DNA of 64,000 nucleotides from Arundinibacter roseus (GTDB lineage Bacteria > Bacteroidota > Bacteroidia > Cytophagales > Spirosomataceae): assembly GCF_004348825.1 (NCBI RefSeq), contig NZ_SMJU01000008.1, forward strand, positions 62,001-126,000, read 5' to 3'. Below are positions 16,377 to 26,231 of the stretch, piece after piece (the first letter of the stretch is position 1; each line of letters opens with the position of its first letter). The notes under the pieces were generated by a model. It did not search any database. It had not been told where the DNA came from and saw only the letters and a program-made list of their open reading frames with translations. Both the position numbers and the translations under genes were made by a program.

Positions 16377-16593
16377 ATTCCAAACACAGGGCGGAACCCA
16401 TCGGAAACATCACAAACGTCGAAATAAAAACCGTCAATAACACCGCATACAATTCAATTTCGCATTCCAGACACAGGGCGTAACCCTGTGCTGATGGATT
16501 TACGCCCTTTCAGGGTTGATGTATAGCCAGCCCTGAAAAGGCAATAGATACCAGCGATGGGTGCAGCCCATCAGAAATATGGAAAACGTCGAA
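16377..16593. repeat. Palindromic REP-like repeat: one full and one deleted copy
   Basis: Two related units. The full one (16465-16593) contains three small hairpins: CACAGGG/CCCTGTG near 16472-16490, CCCT/AGGG around 16505-16515, and GATGGG/CCCATC near 16556-16571. It ends in AAACGTCGAA. The short one (16377-16423) has the same beginning (ATTCCA-ACACAGGGCG-AACCC) joined straight to the same end (CCCATC-GAAA...AAACGTCGAA), as if the middle had been lost. Protein-coding potential is absent. It resembles the small palindromic repeats scattered in Cytophagales genomes. Confidence 0.7.
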
Positions 16594-16616
16594 TACGTTT
16601 TTACAAAGACGTAAAC

Positions 16617-17786
16617 CTATTTATACAAAATCGTCAGAATCGTAATGTCATCGAACTGATCTTCAGCTCCGATAAATTCCTTTATGTCCTCTAAAAATGT
16701 ATCATTAATTTCCTTGGGGGTTTCAGTGCCCGACAGGGCCAGCAGGTGCTCTTGCAGGCGGGGCAGGCCGTAGCGCTTTTTCTCATAGTTGTATGCATCC
16801 GTTGCACCATCGGTATAGAGAAAGAACGTATCTCCCGAAGACAGTGTCATAAATTGAGACGTATATTCAAAGGAAGCATCAATCGCAAGCGCCAGGCCGC
16901 CATGTTTTTTGAGCACGTCTACCGTTCCGTCTTTCCGACGAATCAGCGGGGGTTCGTGGCCCGCATCAACGTATTCGACGACTCCGGTTTTCAGATCAAT
17001 AATGCCCAAAAACGCCGTAACAAACATGAAGGAAGTATTGTCAGCGCATAAAAAAGAATTTACCTGCCGCACTTCGTCCATGAGCGTGCCGCAGTTGGGA
17101 TTTAAAAAATGACTCTTAAAAATGGCTTTTGTAATTGCCATGAACAAGGCCGCCGGAATACCCTTGTCCGACACATCGCCGATGATAAAGAACAGCCGAT
17201 TTTCGTCCATCAAAAAATAGTCAAACAAATCGCCGCCAACGACCTTGGCCGGTTCCAGAAAAGCGTGCAGATCCAGGTCGGTGCGGTTAGGAAACGGGGG
17301 CGATTCTTTGGGCAGCATCGACTGCTGAATTTCCTTGGCAATGCTCAGATCATTTTTAATGGAAATAAGCTGATCGCGCTCTTTTTGATACAATTTGAGC
17401 ATCATTACATGCTCAATTGTTTTATTGATGGTTATTTCAAGATCCTCAAAATTGATCGGCTTGGTTATAAAATCAAATGCGCCGCGGTTCATAGCGGTGC
17501 GGATGTTTTCCATATCTCCATAGGCCGACACCATCACGGCTTTCAGCGAAGGATTTTTACGCTCATTGAGCACGCCCAAAAACGTAAGTCCATCCATTTC
17601 GGGCATATTAATATCCGACAGGATGAGCGCTATGTCGTCGTGCTCGTCCAATTTTTCGAGCGCTTCAAGGCCATTATGTGCAAACACAAACTCAAACTTT
17701 TTTTCACGAATCTGCTTGCGAAAACGCTGTGTTATCAGCATTTCCATATCGAATTCATCATCAACGTTAAGTATTTTCATTCCCAT
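16617..17786 (-). CDS. Response regulator with PP2C/SpoIIE phosphatase output (RsbU-like)
   Basis: A 389-residue cytoplasmic protein. Residues 1-125 are a receiver with the acidic pair Asp9-Asp10, phosphoacceptor Asp58 (LILSDINMPEMDG) and Lys in FITKPINF. A short coiled linker leads to a PP2C-type Ser/Thr phosphatase with the metal-binding Asp residues in VVGGDLFDYF, IGDVSDKGIPAA, DAGHEPPL and LYTDGATDA. It should dephosphorylate a STAS-domain anti-anti-sigma factor when activated. Two STAS proteins and an RsbW-type kinase occur at 32-35.5 kb. It is the last gene of a four-gene operon, 18 bp after a histidine kinase that likely phosphorylates it. Confidence 0.93.
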   Translation of the reverse strand: MGMKILNVDDEFDMEMLITQRFRKQIREKKFEFVFAHNGLEALEKLDEHDDIALILSDINMPEMDGLTFLGVLNERKNPSLKAVMVSAYGDMENIRTAMNRGAFDFITKPINFEDLEITINKTIEHVMMLKLYQKERDQLISIKNDLSIAKEIQQSMLPKESPPFPNRTDLDLHAFLEPAKVVGGDLFDYFLMDENRLFFIIGDVSDKGIPAALFMAITKAIFKSHFLNPNCGTLMDEVRQVNSFLCADNTSFMFVTAFLGIIDLKTGVVEYVDAGHEPPLIRRKDGTVDVLKKHGGLALAIDASFEYTSQFMTLSSGDTFFLYTDGATDAYNYEKKRYGLPRLQEHLLALSGTETPKEINDTFLEDIKEFIGAEDQFDDITILTILYK

Positions 17787-17804
17787 GATAGTTGTTTTTC
17801 AGGA

Positions 17805-18725
17805 TTAATTTCGGACAATGTTCCAGGTTGACAGGTGATCGGGCAGCCAAATCATAAATTCAGTAAATACATTCGGCTCCGACTCTACCGTTAGTTTGCC
17901 ATGATGCAAATCGTTGATCGTGGTCATGCTCAGCGACAGCCCCAGGCCGGTGCCTTCGCCGGGTGGTTTGGTGGTAAAAAAAGCATTAAACACCTTTTGG
18001 ACAATTTCCTCCGGAATTCCGATGCCATTGTCCCGAATCCGGACCGTTACGTATTCGTTGCCCGCCCGTTCCGTCCGAATCGTGATGCGAGGCACATAAT
18101 CAGGCTCATTACCCGCTTTTCTTTTTACATTGACGGCGTAGCAGGCATTATTTACCAGGTTAATTATAACCCGCGTAAACTCATTGGCCATCAGGTCAAC
18201 CATGCCCACAGCCGGATCCAGCTCAAACGTAAACGACACATTAAACTCCCGATCCTGCCCGCGTACCGCCTGATAGGCCAATTTAGCGAATTCCTCCACC
18301 AATTGGTTCAAATCTGTCGGAACAAACTTTTGTTCATCCGCTCGGGTCTGTCCGAGCATCCGCTGCGTGATCCGTTCGGCACGCCCTCCGTTTTCATATA
18401 TCCGGTTGATATTCACCTCCACCATGCCAATCAGTTCGGCCAATTCTTCAAAATCTGCACGCTCTGAATTCTCCTCCATTTTTGCCAGAATTTCCTTTAT
18501 TTCTTCCAGCAAATCGAGCGTTAGTTTTGAAAAATTAGTGACGAAATTTAGTGGATTTCTGATTTCGTGCAGAATACCCGCCATCAGTTGGCCCATCGCA
18601 GCCAGCTTGCTTTGCTGCTCAAAGCGCCGTTGCGCATCTTTCATTTCCTGACTTAATCTCTCCACATCGTCTGAAAGCAATGCATTGGTTTGCTGCAGGT
18701 TTTCTAATTGGTTGGAATCATCCAT
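17805..18725 (-). CDS. Soluble sensor histidine kinase
   Basis: A 306-residue histidine kinase without membrane segments. It begins with a coiled coil (about residues 1-42), then the dimerisation helix with His53 in GILHEIRNPLNF. The ATPase domain has an N-box (INLVNNACYAV) and G-boxes (IRDNGIGIPEEIV and GEGTGLGLSL). It likely transfers phosphate to the PP2C response regulator encoded immediately downstream. Its catalytic core is clearly related to that of the large Reg_prop protein upstream in the operon, which lacks the corresponding His. The two proteins might therefore form hetero-oligomers; that is inference. Confidence 0.92.
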   Translation of the reverse strand: MDDSNQLENLQQTNALLSDDVERLSQEMKDAQRRFEQQSKLAAMGQLMAGILHEIRNPLNFVTNFSKLTLDLLEEIKEILAKMEENSERADFEELAELIGMVEVNINRIYENGGRAERITQRMLGQTRADEQKFVPTDLNQLVEEFAKLAYQAVRGQDREFNVSFTFELDPAVGMVDLMANEFTRVIINLVNNACYAVNVKRKAGNEPDYVPRITIRTERAGNEYVTVRIRDNGIGIPEEIVQKVFNAFFTTKPPGEGTGLGLSLSMTTINDLHHGKLTVESEPNVFTEFMIWLPDHLSTWNIVRN

Positions 18726-18782
18726 ACGGTAAATCGTTATGCGGTCGTGTACTCAAAACATGTATCTGACAGGACGTCCTGC

Positions 18783-21700
18783 TCAGGCAATCGGCAGCCG
18801 GATTGTCAATAAAACATACTCCCCTTCTTTGGATTCAATGTCAATTTCTCCCTTGTGAGTTTCTACAATGTCCTTACTCATATAAAGCCCAAGTCCGGTA
18901 CCTTTGGACGTAGGTTTGGTGGTAAAAAATGGACTGAAAAGTTGCTCCATTTCTTTTTTCGGAATTCCCTTGCCATTATCTTTAAAGCGTAGCCATACCT
19001 TTTTCCCGACGATTTGGGTAGAAATAACCAGCTGAGATTCAAGGTTTTTCTGTATCTTCTTCTTTTCCTGCATCGAATAAAAAGCATTATTGACGATATT
19101 CGCAATCACGCTGCTCATTTCGTAAGGGAGCAGTTTTACCTTCGGCGACTGAGCGTCAAATTCAAAGGTTACGTTCAGGTCAAGTTCTTTATCTTTTTGC
19201 TCTTTTTTGAGCTCCTGCGTGGCCACCTGCACTTTATTTTCGACAAAACTGTTTAGATCTGTTTCAATAAAATCAACGGATTTTTCTTTCAGCAACCGCT
19301 GCATATCTTTCACGATTCGCGTGGTACTATTGCCGTGTTCTTTGATCTTTAACAAATTGACTTTCAGCATGTCAAGATCACCAAAATAATCATCGGCGAT
19401 TTCTTCCGGAAACTGCACGTTATGCTCCTCTATAAGCTCCGTAAGCTCGTCAATCAGATCGTACGACGACTCTGAGAAGTTGTTGATATAATTGAGCGGA
19501 TTCAAAATCCGGTCAACTATTCCGCGCGTCAGCTGCCCAACGGAGGCAAGGCGCTCCTGCCGGATCAGTTCTTCCTGCGCAACTTTCAGGTTGTTTAGTG
19601 TTTTTTCAAGATTTTCCAGAATCCGGGTTTTGATAAATGCCGCAATCAGGTGCTCTTTCAGATTTCGGATCATGTCAAAGTCGCGCTGATCAAAGGCATG
19701 CGTACGCGAGGCATTTTCCAGCGTAATAAATCCTTCCACATTACCCTCAACGTTGATCACAATCGTAATGAGCGACTTTGGCACAGCCAACCCATCAAGC
19801 GCATTGCCCAGCTCCGGAAAAGGCACTTCGGTTTTGAAATAGACATCTTCGGCCATTTCAGCGGCATTGGTCAGGTAGCGTTCCTCAGCTTCCTGAAGCG
19901 TCAGCGCCAATCCGTCGAGCTGCGAAAGCTCGATTTCTCCAAAGGCCGCCTTAAATTTGAAACTGTTGGATTCCTTGTCATAAATCAGCGCCGTTGCGTT
20001 TTCCATGTTTCGGATAATATTGAGCTTGGCCAATACGGTTTCAAACAGGCTCGTAAACTCAATTTCTGAATTGATGGATTGAACAATGAGGTCAATTTTT
20101 TCCAGCTGATCATTCTTGGAAGCCAGCTCAACCGATTGCTTTTCAAGCTCTTCTTTTTGGCTCGAAATTTCTTCGGTTCGTTCGGTAATCATATTTTCCA
20201 ATTGATCTTTTTCCTTGACCAAAGCCCGCAAACGCCAGCGAATCAGGTAGGAAAGTACAGCCACAAACACTAGAAAGTAGAGAACAAAAGCCCACCACAT
20301 GCGGTACCAGGGCCGTTCGATCACGAATTGAAAGACGGCTTCTTCGCTTTCTGAGTTATAAATATTCCGTGATTTTACCCGAAACACATAACGCCCGGGA
20401 CTCAGGTTGGTATATTCTTTTTGATTTTGGGTGGTCCAATCCGACCAGGTTTCATCGTAGTTTTCGAGGTAAAACCGAAACATCAACTCTTCTCCTACAT
20501 TATAACTTGGCGCCGAAAACACAAAACTAATGTCATTTTCAGCATAGCTGATGCGAGTGCCGGTGGGGTTCACCACCGTATTTTTTACCGTAGTTCCGGG
20601 TTGAAAAAATCCATTAAACAGCGTATCGGTCTTATTATTTATTTTCCTGATAATGGCCGGAAACGTTTTCAGAAAGTCGTCAGATTGCCGCAAATCGAAC
20701 CGAATCGCTCCTTCCGGCCCACCAAACCACACAATGCTGTCGGCATCGGGATAGATCACTTTGAAGGTCCGGTCAGAAAACGCCCGGAAAGGCTTGACGA
20801 TTTCTTCATACTGTCCGGCTGATTGTTTTTTGTAAAGCGTCACAAACTTTTCATCCCCGCGCGTAGTCCAGAAATTCCCGCTGCGATCTTCCACCAATTC
20901 GCCTTTCCAATACGCCGCTGCGGTAGAATCCGTTTTAAAAAGATTGAAGGATTCAAAACTGTCTTTTTCTACGTTATATCTGAAAATCCCGTTCTTGTTC
21001 CACGCCAGCAGCCCCTGCGAACTTTGGTACACCTGATTGTACAGCAGGGTTTTGAGGCCTTTGTCTATACCGTACAAAGACAAAGATCTAAACTGAGGAT
21101 CCGTTCGATACAATCCTTTGGAAAGCGTTTCCAGCCAGACATTTCCGTTGGTATCTTCGGCAACACCCACAATCTGATCGTCAAGACCCGGCACGAGTTT
21201 ATACGATTTTCGGGACAAATCCAGAATTGCGAGGCCGTTTTCGAGTCCTACCAGTACAAAACCCGGGCGGCTCCGCAAGGGGTACAGATAAACCGCAAAA
21301 TCATTGGTGAGAGGTTGCGCCCGCCCGCCGCTGATCCGGTATACCCCTTTGCTCGTGGCTGCCAGCAAACCTCCCGACGCTTCGGCCAGGTAAAAGCAAC
21401 TCGCGTTTAAGCCGCTAATCTGTTGCGCCCGAAAACCATTGACCACAAAAAGTCCATTGAGCGTACCCAAATACATTTCTCCCTGATACCGCAGCAAGTG
21501 ATTTACGGCTCCTTTCACATTGGCCGCGTCATCAAAAACTGACATCGGCGAGGGAATATCTACCTGCGCGAGACCATTGTTGAGGGCCATCCACAAAATT
21601 CCGCCCTGTGCTTCAAAAAGGCTATTGACCTGCGCTTCTTCAAACATATCGCCCCGAATAATCTGCCGGATTATGCCCAGCGAATCCATCAGCACTATAC

Positions 21701-22613
21701 CTCCCTGTAAAGTTGCCAGGGCTACCAAATTGCTGCTCAAACGAGCGCCGGCGCTTATTTGATTGGTGATCAGGTACGCATTTGCCGGTGTCTTGAATTG
21801 ATCAATGTAGTTGTTTTTTACCTGAAAAAGTCCCTGATTACTCGTAACAATTAACGTCGACTGAGCATCAAGCGGCAGCATGCTCGTTACGTCCAAAAAG
21901 GCATTCAGTCGGGGATTGACCGGAATTTTTGTGATCGACTTACCATTAAAACGGGTGATTCCTTTATTTTTCTGGTAAAAAAACATTTGTCCGCTTACTT
22001 CAAAAGCAGACAAAATCGGGTCATCGGTGTACCACTCCTTCACAACCCGGTTGTTTTTCCAGAGGTACACATTTTTTTTAGATACAAAATAAATTCCTTC
22101 GGGCTTTCCGACGATCGTCAAAATTTCTCCAAAGGCTGTTTTCAGGCTATCGCTGATACTTTTGAAGAAAAGCGTGCCTTTAGCATCGGGTTGCAGATAG
22201 CCAAACTCGCCGTTGGCCCCCACAAAAATACGCCCGGATGGATCGAGATAGAGCGCCGAAACCTTGGCATAATTCTTCGTCGTGATGGTGCGCCACGTCA
22301 TGCCGTCGTATTCTAGTATACCCGCAAAATTTCCGAAATACATCAATCCCCGCTTGTCCTGCACCATCGCAAAATTCTGTCCGTGCGCGTTGTATTCACG
22401 GGCGGTGTGTAGTTCAGCAATCGGATTGCCCATTTCTCCCACAAATGCCTGCGCGTACAGCGTGTGCATTGGCCAGAACACGCCGCAGCCCAGCAGGCAC
22501 AACCAAAGCGCCAATTGTCGGAAAAATCCGGCAGCGGTTCGTTCAGGGTAAATTTCCATATGCAGTACACAACGTATCATAGCATTGAGCGTTCGGGGAG
22601 CAATTAAATTCAT
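18783..22613 (-). CDS. Reg_prop/Y_Y_Y sensor with GAF and degenerate histidine kinase domain
   Basis: A 1276-residue membrane sensor. After a signal-like hydrophobic segment (about 30-55) come the two-component regulator propeller repeats of a periplasmic beta-propeller (about 60-720). Then follow a Y_Y_Y immunoglobulin-like domain, one membrane helix near residue 820, a coiled coil, a GAF-like domain (about 890-1010) and a kinase core (1022-1276). The ATPase boxes are intact (IVNNAFYSM, FKDNGKGIP, GTGLGLYM). In the dimerisation helix the usual HExxNP is DRILNP, with Asp1034 in the place of the phospho-His. Its ATG overlaps the stop of the upstream MFS-HEAT gene as ATGA, so translation is coupled. 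Confidence 0.93.
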   Translation of the reverse strand: MNLIAPRTLNAMIRCVLHMEIYPERTAAGFFRQLALWLCLLGCGVFWPMHTLYAQAFVGEMGNPIAELHTAREYNAHGQNFAMVQDKRGLMYFGNFAGILEYDGMTWRTITTKNYAKVSALYLDPSGRIFVGANGEFGYLQPDAKGTLFFKSISDSLKTAFGEILTIVGKPEGIYFVSKKNVYLWKNNRVVKEWYTDDPILSAFEVSGQMFFYQKNKGITRFNGKSITKIPVNPRLNAFLDVTSMLPLDAQSTLIVTSNQGLFQVKNNYIDQFKTPANAYLITNQISAGARLSSNLVALATLQGGIVLMDSLGIIRQIIRGDMFEEAQVNSLFEAQGGILWMALNNGLAQVDIPSPMSVFDDAANVKGAVNHLLRYQGEMYLGTLNGLFVVNGFRAQQISGLNASCFYLAEASGGLLAATSKGVYRISGGRAQPLTNDFAVYLYPLRSRPGFVLVGLENGLAILDLSRKSYKLVPGLDDQIVGVAEDTNGNVWLETLSKGLYRTDPQFRSLSLYGIDKGLKTLLYNQVYQSSQGLLAWNKNGIFRYNVEKDSFESFNLFKTDSTAAAYWKGELVEDRSGNFWTTRGDEKFVTLYKKQSAGQYEEIVKPFRAFSDRTFKVIYPDADSIVWFGGPEGAIRFDLRQSDDFLKTFPAIIRKINNKTDTLFNGFFQPGTTVKNTVVNPTGTRISYAENDISFVFSAPSYNVGEELMFRFYLENYDETWSDWTTQNQKEYTNLSPGRYVFRVKSRNIYNSESEEAVFQFVIERPWYRMWWAFVLYFLVFVAVLSYLIRWRLRALVKEKDQLENMITERTEEISSQKEELEKQSVELASKNDQLEKIDLIVQSINSEIEFTSLFETVLAKLNIIRNMENATALIYDKESNSFKFKAAFGEIELSQLDGLALTLQEAEERYLTNAAEMAEDVYFKTEVPFPELGNALDGLAVPKSLITIVINVEGNVEGFITLENASRTHAFDQRDFDMIRNLKEHLIAAFIKTRILENLEKTLNNLKVAQEELIRQERLASVGQLTRGIVDRILNPLNYINNFSESSYDLIDELTELIEEHNVQFPEEIADDYFGDLDMLKVNLLKIKEHGNSTTRIVKDMQRLLKEKSVDFIETDLNSFVENKVQVATQELKKEQKDKELDLNVTFEFDAQSPKVKLLPYEMSSVIANIVNNAFYSMQEKKKIQKNLESQLVISTQIVGKKVWLRFKDNGKGIPKKEMEQLFSPFFTTKPTSKGTGLGLYMSKDIVETHKGEIDIESKEGEYVLLTIRLPIA

Positions 22614-25534
22614 AGGACTTCTTCTGACGAAACTTCGCCCACGGCCTGCCGTTGGTCTTCTTCAATAAATGATTCGGGTAAAACGGCGTTTATCTTTTGT
22701 CCATCGATGCAATAAATTTCTGAGGTTTCGCGCAACCAGATTCGGACCTGATCGAGCTGTTCACGCGACAATTCAAGGGTGTCGAATGTTTCCAGAATCT
22801 GCTCGCGCCCATCGGGCCAGGAAACCACCATGCTGCCGGCGGCCATCACCATCACAAAATTTTCGTGCTGCCCGCGCAGGGCAAAATCAGGCAGCGGTCC
22901 TTCTTCGGTTTTGTAAGTAAAAAGCGAACAGGCAACCGGCAGGAGTTCGTCTTCGTGGAGCGCAGCCATGAGCTCCGTTTGCCGTAGTACCCACACCTTA
23001 TGAATCATCAGGTCATGATTTCCCGGAGAGCTTTCTACCTTAAAAATGATGCGGCTATGAAAACTATCCTTTTGCTGCTGAATGACGGCCTGCAATTCAT
23101 CGAACCGAACTCGGTTGGTGCGATGCAGCGTGTAGAGGGAAGTTTCGGCCATAATTTCATCGGGAGAAATGGCATGTGCAGCCAAAATCAGCGTATGATC
23201 GCCCGGAATCCGGGTTAGCTCGTCCAGAGCCATGACCTTTAACCAGCAGGAAATTCGGGAAAAATGGCGGTTAATGATATTTTTCAATCGTTCCTCAGGA
23301 CTCAGGTTGGCATGCGGGTAAAAAGGCTCACACTGCCGAAGACGCTCAGACAGGGGTTTATCCTCAAACAGCATAATCAAATTATTTTTCCATTCCTCCG
23401 GTAAGGTCATATTCATTACTTCCAGCAAATAGCCGTAAGTTTCTTCGTCGTCGCTCAATAATTTTTCACTTATAAAATCAAACGACTGCACGCCCGGAAG
23501 CAGCGAAAGCAAGGTAAATAGTTTCGGAATCAGGCGCCGTTTTTCGCGGTCAAGTGCCACATGAATCGGAGACCAGGGCGGGTATTTTTCCAGGTCGCGC
23601 TGTGAGGCCATAATCCAGACAAGCAGGGCGATTCGATCTTCGATTTCGGAAGCGATGAAACTGCGCTCCGTAGAATTGACATGGTAGCTCAAACATTTAA
23701 GCGATTCAAATACTTCATCCCGAATCAGCACGTCGGGATAATTCATCACCGAGCGCAAAAATTTGAGCACCGAAGGTCCACCAATTTGGCGGAGAATGCG
23801 CAGCAGGCGCAGCTGTACGGTGGTATTGCCCCCCGAACGTGTGAAGGCCCGGCTCAATTCACGCACCACCGGCTCGCCCACGCTGATCAGGGCGTAAGCC
23901 GCTGATTGATGGAAGCGATCCGTGGCCAAATGGTTGATAAGCAAAGGCCATAGTTCTGGTTTACGGATTTCGCCCGCTGCCAGTAGAGCCGCTTTTTTGA
24001 CGTCGCAGTCCGGATCATTGATCAGGGCGATCAGGTGGCGGTAAGCAAAATAACGACCCGATTCGCGCAGCAACTCAGCGGCCAAAATGCGGTCGGGTAC
24101 GCGACTGGATGCGGCCAGTTTTACAATAAAATCAAAATTACTTCCTTCATAATTCAGGATCGGGGCTTTTTTGTCACGGACGATTCTACGGCCAATCTGC
24201 GCGTACAAATCTCGGCCCTGCTGAAAAGTCTCCTGAGATTTTTCAAGCAATGTTCCCAACACATTGCGGTATTCAACCTGAATTTTTAAGGATAAATAGT
24301 ACCAAACGATCAGAATCAGGAGAAAAAATGCGGCGATTTCGACCATCCCCACAAAACTGAAACTTGTAAGCAACAGCAATAGTAAACCGGGAACAATGTT
24401 GCCGATTGCCTTGGGTCCTCCCTCAATTCGGCTTTGCAGCACGGCCCGCTCGTAGCCCATAATGGGTTGTAAAAGAAGCTGAAAGGAAGGTTCGTGTATG
24501 GATTTTCGGACGGAGCTCATGAAAAAACGACTCAGCACGATAAAGGCAAAAAAGAGCGCCGTGGTGCCATTGAACATCCCGTACCCAACGGCAAGGGTCA
24601 CACTGAAAAGCAGCGTGAGGGGTAGCAATGAAATGGCAAGTTTGAGTCCAAAACGACGAATGAGTTTTCCGTAAAGCGCCGTTTTTATACTGATTTCAAC
24701 CAACGCACAAAAGCCAAAAAATACACCTAGAAAGCTCGCCAGTAATTCGTTGTCGGGAAAGACATTCTTGGATTCAATTGCGAACATAAAATCAACAAAA
24801 AACAACCCAACCACGGGCATCATCGCTACCAGAAAAAGCAACACATAGTAGGGATTTTGGAGGAAATCTTTCCAGGTTCTCGTGTCTTTGCCTTCGGCAA
24901 AAGTTACCTCACTGCCCACTCCGCTCAACTCATTTTTATAACGGGCAACGATGGTACTCATCAGAAAAATACAGGCAACTACCGCCCCGGCGGCCAGGTA
25001 AAGCAGCTGATCGGTGGCCAGGAATCGGAGCAGCAAGGGTACCGAAAAATAACTCAGAATAGACGAAATAACCTCCCCGGCACTAATGAGCCCGAAGAGT
25101 CGCTTGCCCTGTTGCAGGTTAAAAATGCGGGAAGCCGTTGACCAAAACGTGATGCCATTGACAAAAACAAAGATGCGGTTCCAGATAAACAAAAAGAAAA
25201 TAAACCATTTGATATCGCTGAACTGATAGCACAGCAGCAGCCCGGTGACGGATATCATCAGGAAGTAAATCAAGCCGCTTACCAGGGACGAAAACCGGAC
25301 TTTTTTCTGAATATAGCTCGTAAACCAACCCAGCACATAGACCATCAGCCCGCCTACAATGTACGCTTTGGGCAGCATCGTTTTTTCAAAAGAATGCAAA
25401 AACAAAGAGGTAGTGGCGGTGTAAAAAATGGCCACAGCGACGCCCATAAAGAAGGAATAGCCGATAAATAGCCCTACGGCCTTCTCTTCGCCTTCTTTCA
25501 GGTCAACTAGTCGATATAGCGTTTCTTTGGTCAA
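22610..25534 (-). CDS. MFS/nucleotide-transporter-like membrane protein with HEAT repeats and cNMP-binding-like C-terminus
   Basis: A 974-residue multidomain protein. Residues 1-430 form about twelve membrane helices, like MFS or the Npt1/Npt2 nucleotide-transporter family. Residues about 450-820 are helical HEAT-type repeats (for example DPDCDVKKAALLAAGEI). The last 130 residues resemble a cyclic-nucleotide-binding beta-roll (LRQTELMAALHEDELLPVA and following), though binding residues are not clear. The only in-frame start is a TTG at 25534; no upstream ATG is available before a stop. It is the first gene of the signalling operon and overlaps the sensor gene by four bases, so I suspect a sensory rather than a purely transport role. 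Confidence 0.85.
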   Translation of the reverse strand: MTKETLYRLVDLKEGEEKAVGLFIGYSFFMGVAVAIFYTATTSLFLHSFEKTMLPKAYIVGGLMVYVLGWFTSYIQKKVRFSSLVSGLIYFLMISVTGLLLCYQFSDIKWFIFFLFIWNRIFVFVNGITFWSTASRIFNLQQGKRLFGLISAGEVISSILSYFSVPLLLRFLATDQLLYLAAGAVVACIFLMSTIVARYKNELSGVGSEVTFAEGKDTRTWKDFLQNPYYVLLFLVAMMPVVGLFFVDFMFAIESKNVFPDNELLASFLGVFFGFCALVEISIKTALYGKLIRRFGLKLAISLLPLTLLFSVTLAVGYGMFNGTTALFFAFIVLSRFFMSSVRKSIHEPSFQLLLQPIMGYERAVLQSRIEGGPKAIGNIVPGLLLLLLTSFSFVGMVEIAAFFLLILIVWYYLSLKIQVEYRNVLGTLLEKSQETFQQGRDLYAQIGRRIVRDKKAPILNYEGSNFDFIVKLAASSRVPDRILAAELLRESGRYFAYRHLIALINDPDCDVKKAALLAAGEIRKPELWPLLINHLATDRFHQSAAYALISVGEPVVRELSRAFTRSGGNTTVQLRLLRILRQIGGPSVLKFLRSVMNYPDVLIRDEVFESLKCLSYHVNSTERSFIASEIEDRIALLVWIMASQRDLEKYPPWSPIHVALDREKRRLIPKLFTLLSLLPGVQSFDFISEKLLSDDEETYGYLLEVMNMTLPEEWKNNLIMLFEDKPLSERLRQCEPFYPHANLSPEERLKNIINRHFSRISCWLKVMALDELTRIPGDHTLILAAHAISPDEIMAETSLYTLHRTNRVRFDELQAVIQQQKDSFHSRIIFKVESSPGNHDLMIHKVWVLRQTELMAALHEDELLPVACSLFTYKTEEGPLPDFALRGQHENFVMVMAAGSMVVSWPDGREQILETFDTLELSREQLDQVRIWLRETSEIYCIDGQKINAVLPESFIEEDQRQAVGEVSSEEVL

Positions 25535-25594
25535 GCTTTTGTTGGGTTGAGTGTAATTATATCCGGTCCCGGCTATTAGTTTATGAATATGTAT

Positions 25595-26146
25595 TTATAA
25601 ATTCTTTATCATCAAAAAGAAGGGTCGTTCGGGCATTTCCGGAATATTTTCCAGTTGATCAATTAGTATAAACCCCTTTTTTTTGAGCGGTTCCAGCCGT
25701 ACCAATTGCGGAAAAGCAATGATGACTTCCGCTTTTTGCGCTACTGCCCGGTCAATGCGGACCTGATCCAACAGGCCTGAGAGCCCAATTCCCCGGTAAT
25801 CCGGGGCCACCACGAGGCGATTGATGGATGCAATCCGACGGTTTTCGACCAGTCGTTTGTGTTCATCTTTCATAAAATCGGCATAAGGCACATCGTGCAG
25901 CGAATCATGAAAACTCAGCCGCGAGGCCGCCACAATCTGTTGGTTTTTGGTAATTACCCAATGATTGGCGCGCTGATCCAGCGAATCAATCCAGGTATCT
26001 TTTGAAAAAAATGCCGGATCTACCCCTTTTTCCATTTTCCAGCCTTTGATTCTGAAACGACCGATTTCCTTGATCTTTTCCGGATAATCGACTTCCAGAA
26101 GTTCCAGGCCTGCTTGTTGTGGCGAACGTGTTAGAGGGTGTGTCAT
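25595..26146 (-). CDS. GNAT family N-acetyltransferase
   Basis: A 183-residue acyltransferase of the GNAT fold. The acetyl-CoA-binding motif A is seen as VAPDYRGIGLSGLLDQVRI, followed by an alpha-beta unit (AEVIIAFPQL). The frame starts at 26182, but the ATG at 26146 gives a compact N-terminus, so the first 12 codons are doubtful. The substrate is unknown. It lies 60 bp upstream of the MFS-HEAT gene on the same strand, so it may be the true first gene of that operon. Confidence 0.83.
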   Translation of the reverse strand: MTHPLTRSPQQAGLELLEVDYPEKIKEIGRFRIKGWKMEKGVDPAFFSKDTWIDSLDQRANHWVITKNQQIVAASRLSFHDSLHDVPYADFMKDEHKRLVENRRIASINRLVVAPDYRGIGLSGLLDQVRIDRAVAQKAEVIIAFPQLVRLEPLKKKGFILIDQLENIPEMPERPFFLMIKNL

Positions 26147-26231
26147 GCCGAATTTTGTTAACGTTGAGTGTTGTGCAAGCATGGTTAAATACTTAATAAT
26201 GAATTATTTGTAAAAGTGTGGTCTTGACTCA

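Noticed and set aside
16377-16593. Insertion sequence
   Set aside because: No transposase frame and no target duplication visible; only short palindromes and internally related copies.
17109-17831. 240-codon open frame on the plus strand
   Set aside because: Opposite the PP2C response regulator, which has all receiver and phosphatase motifs; the antisense frame has none.
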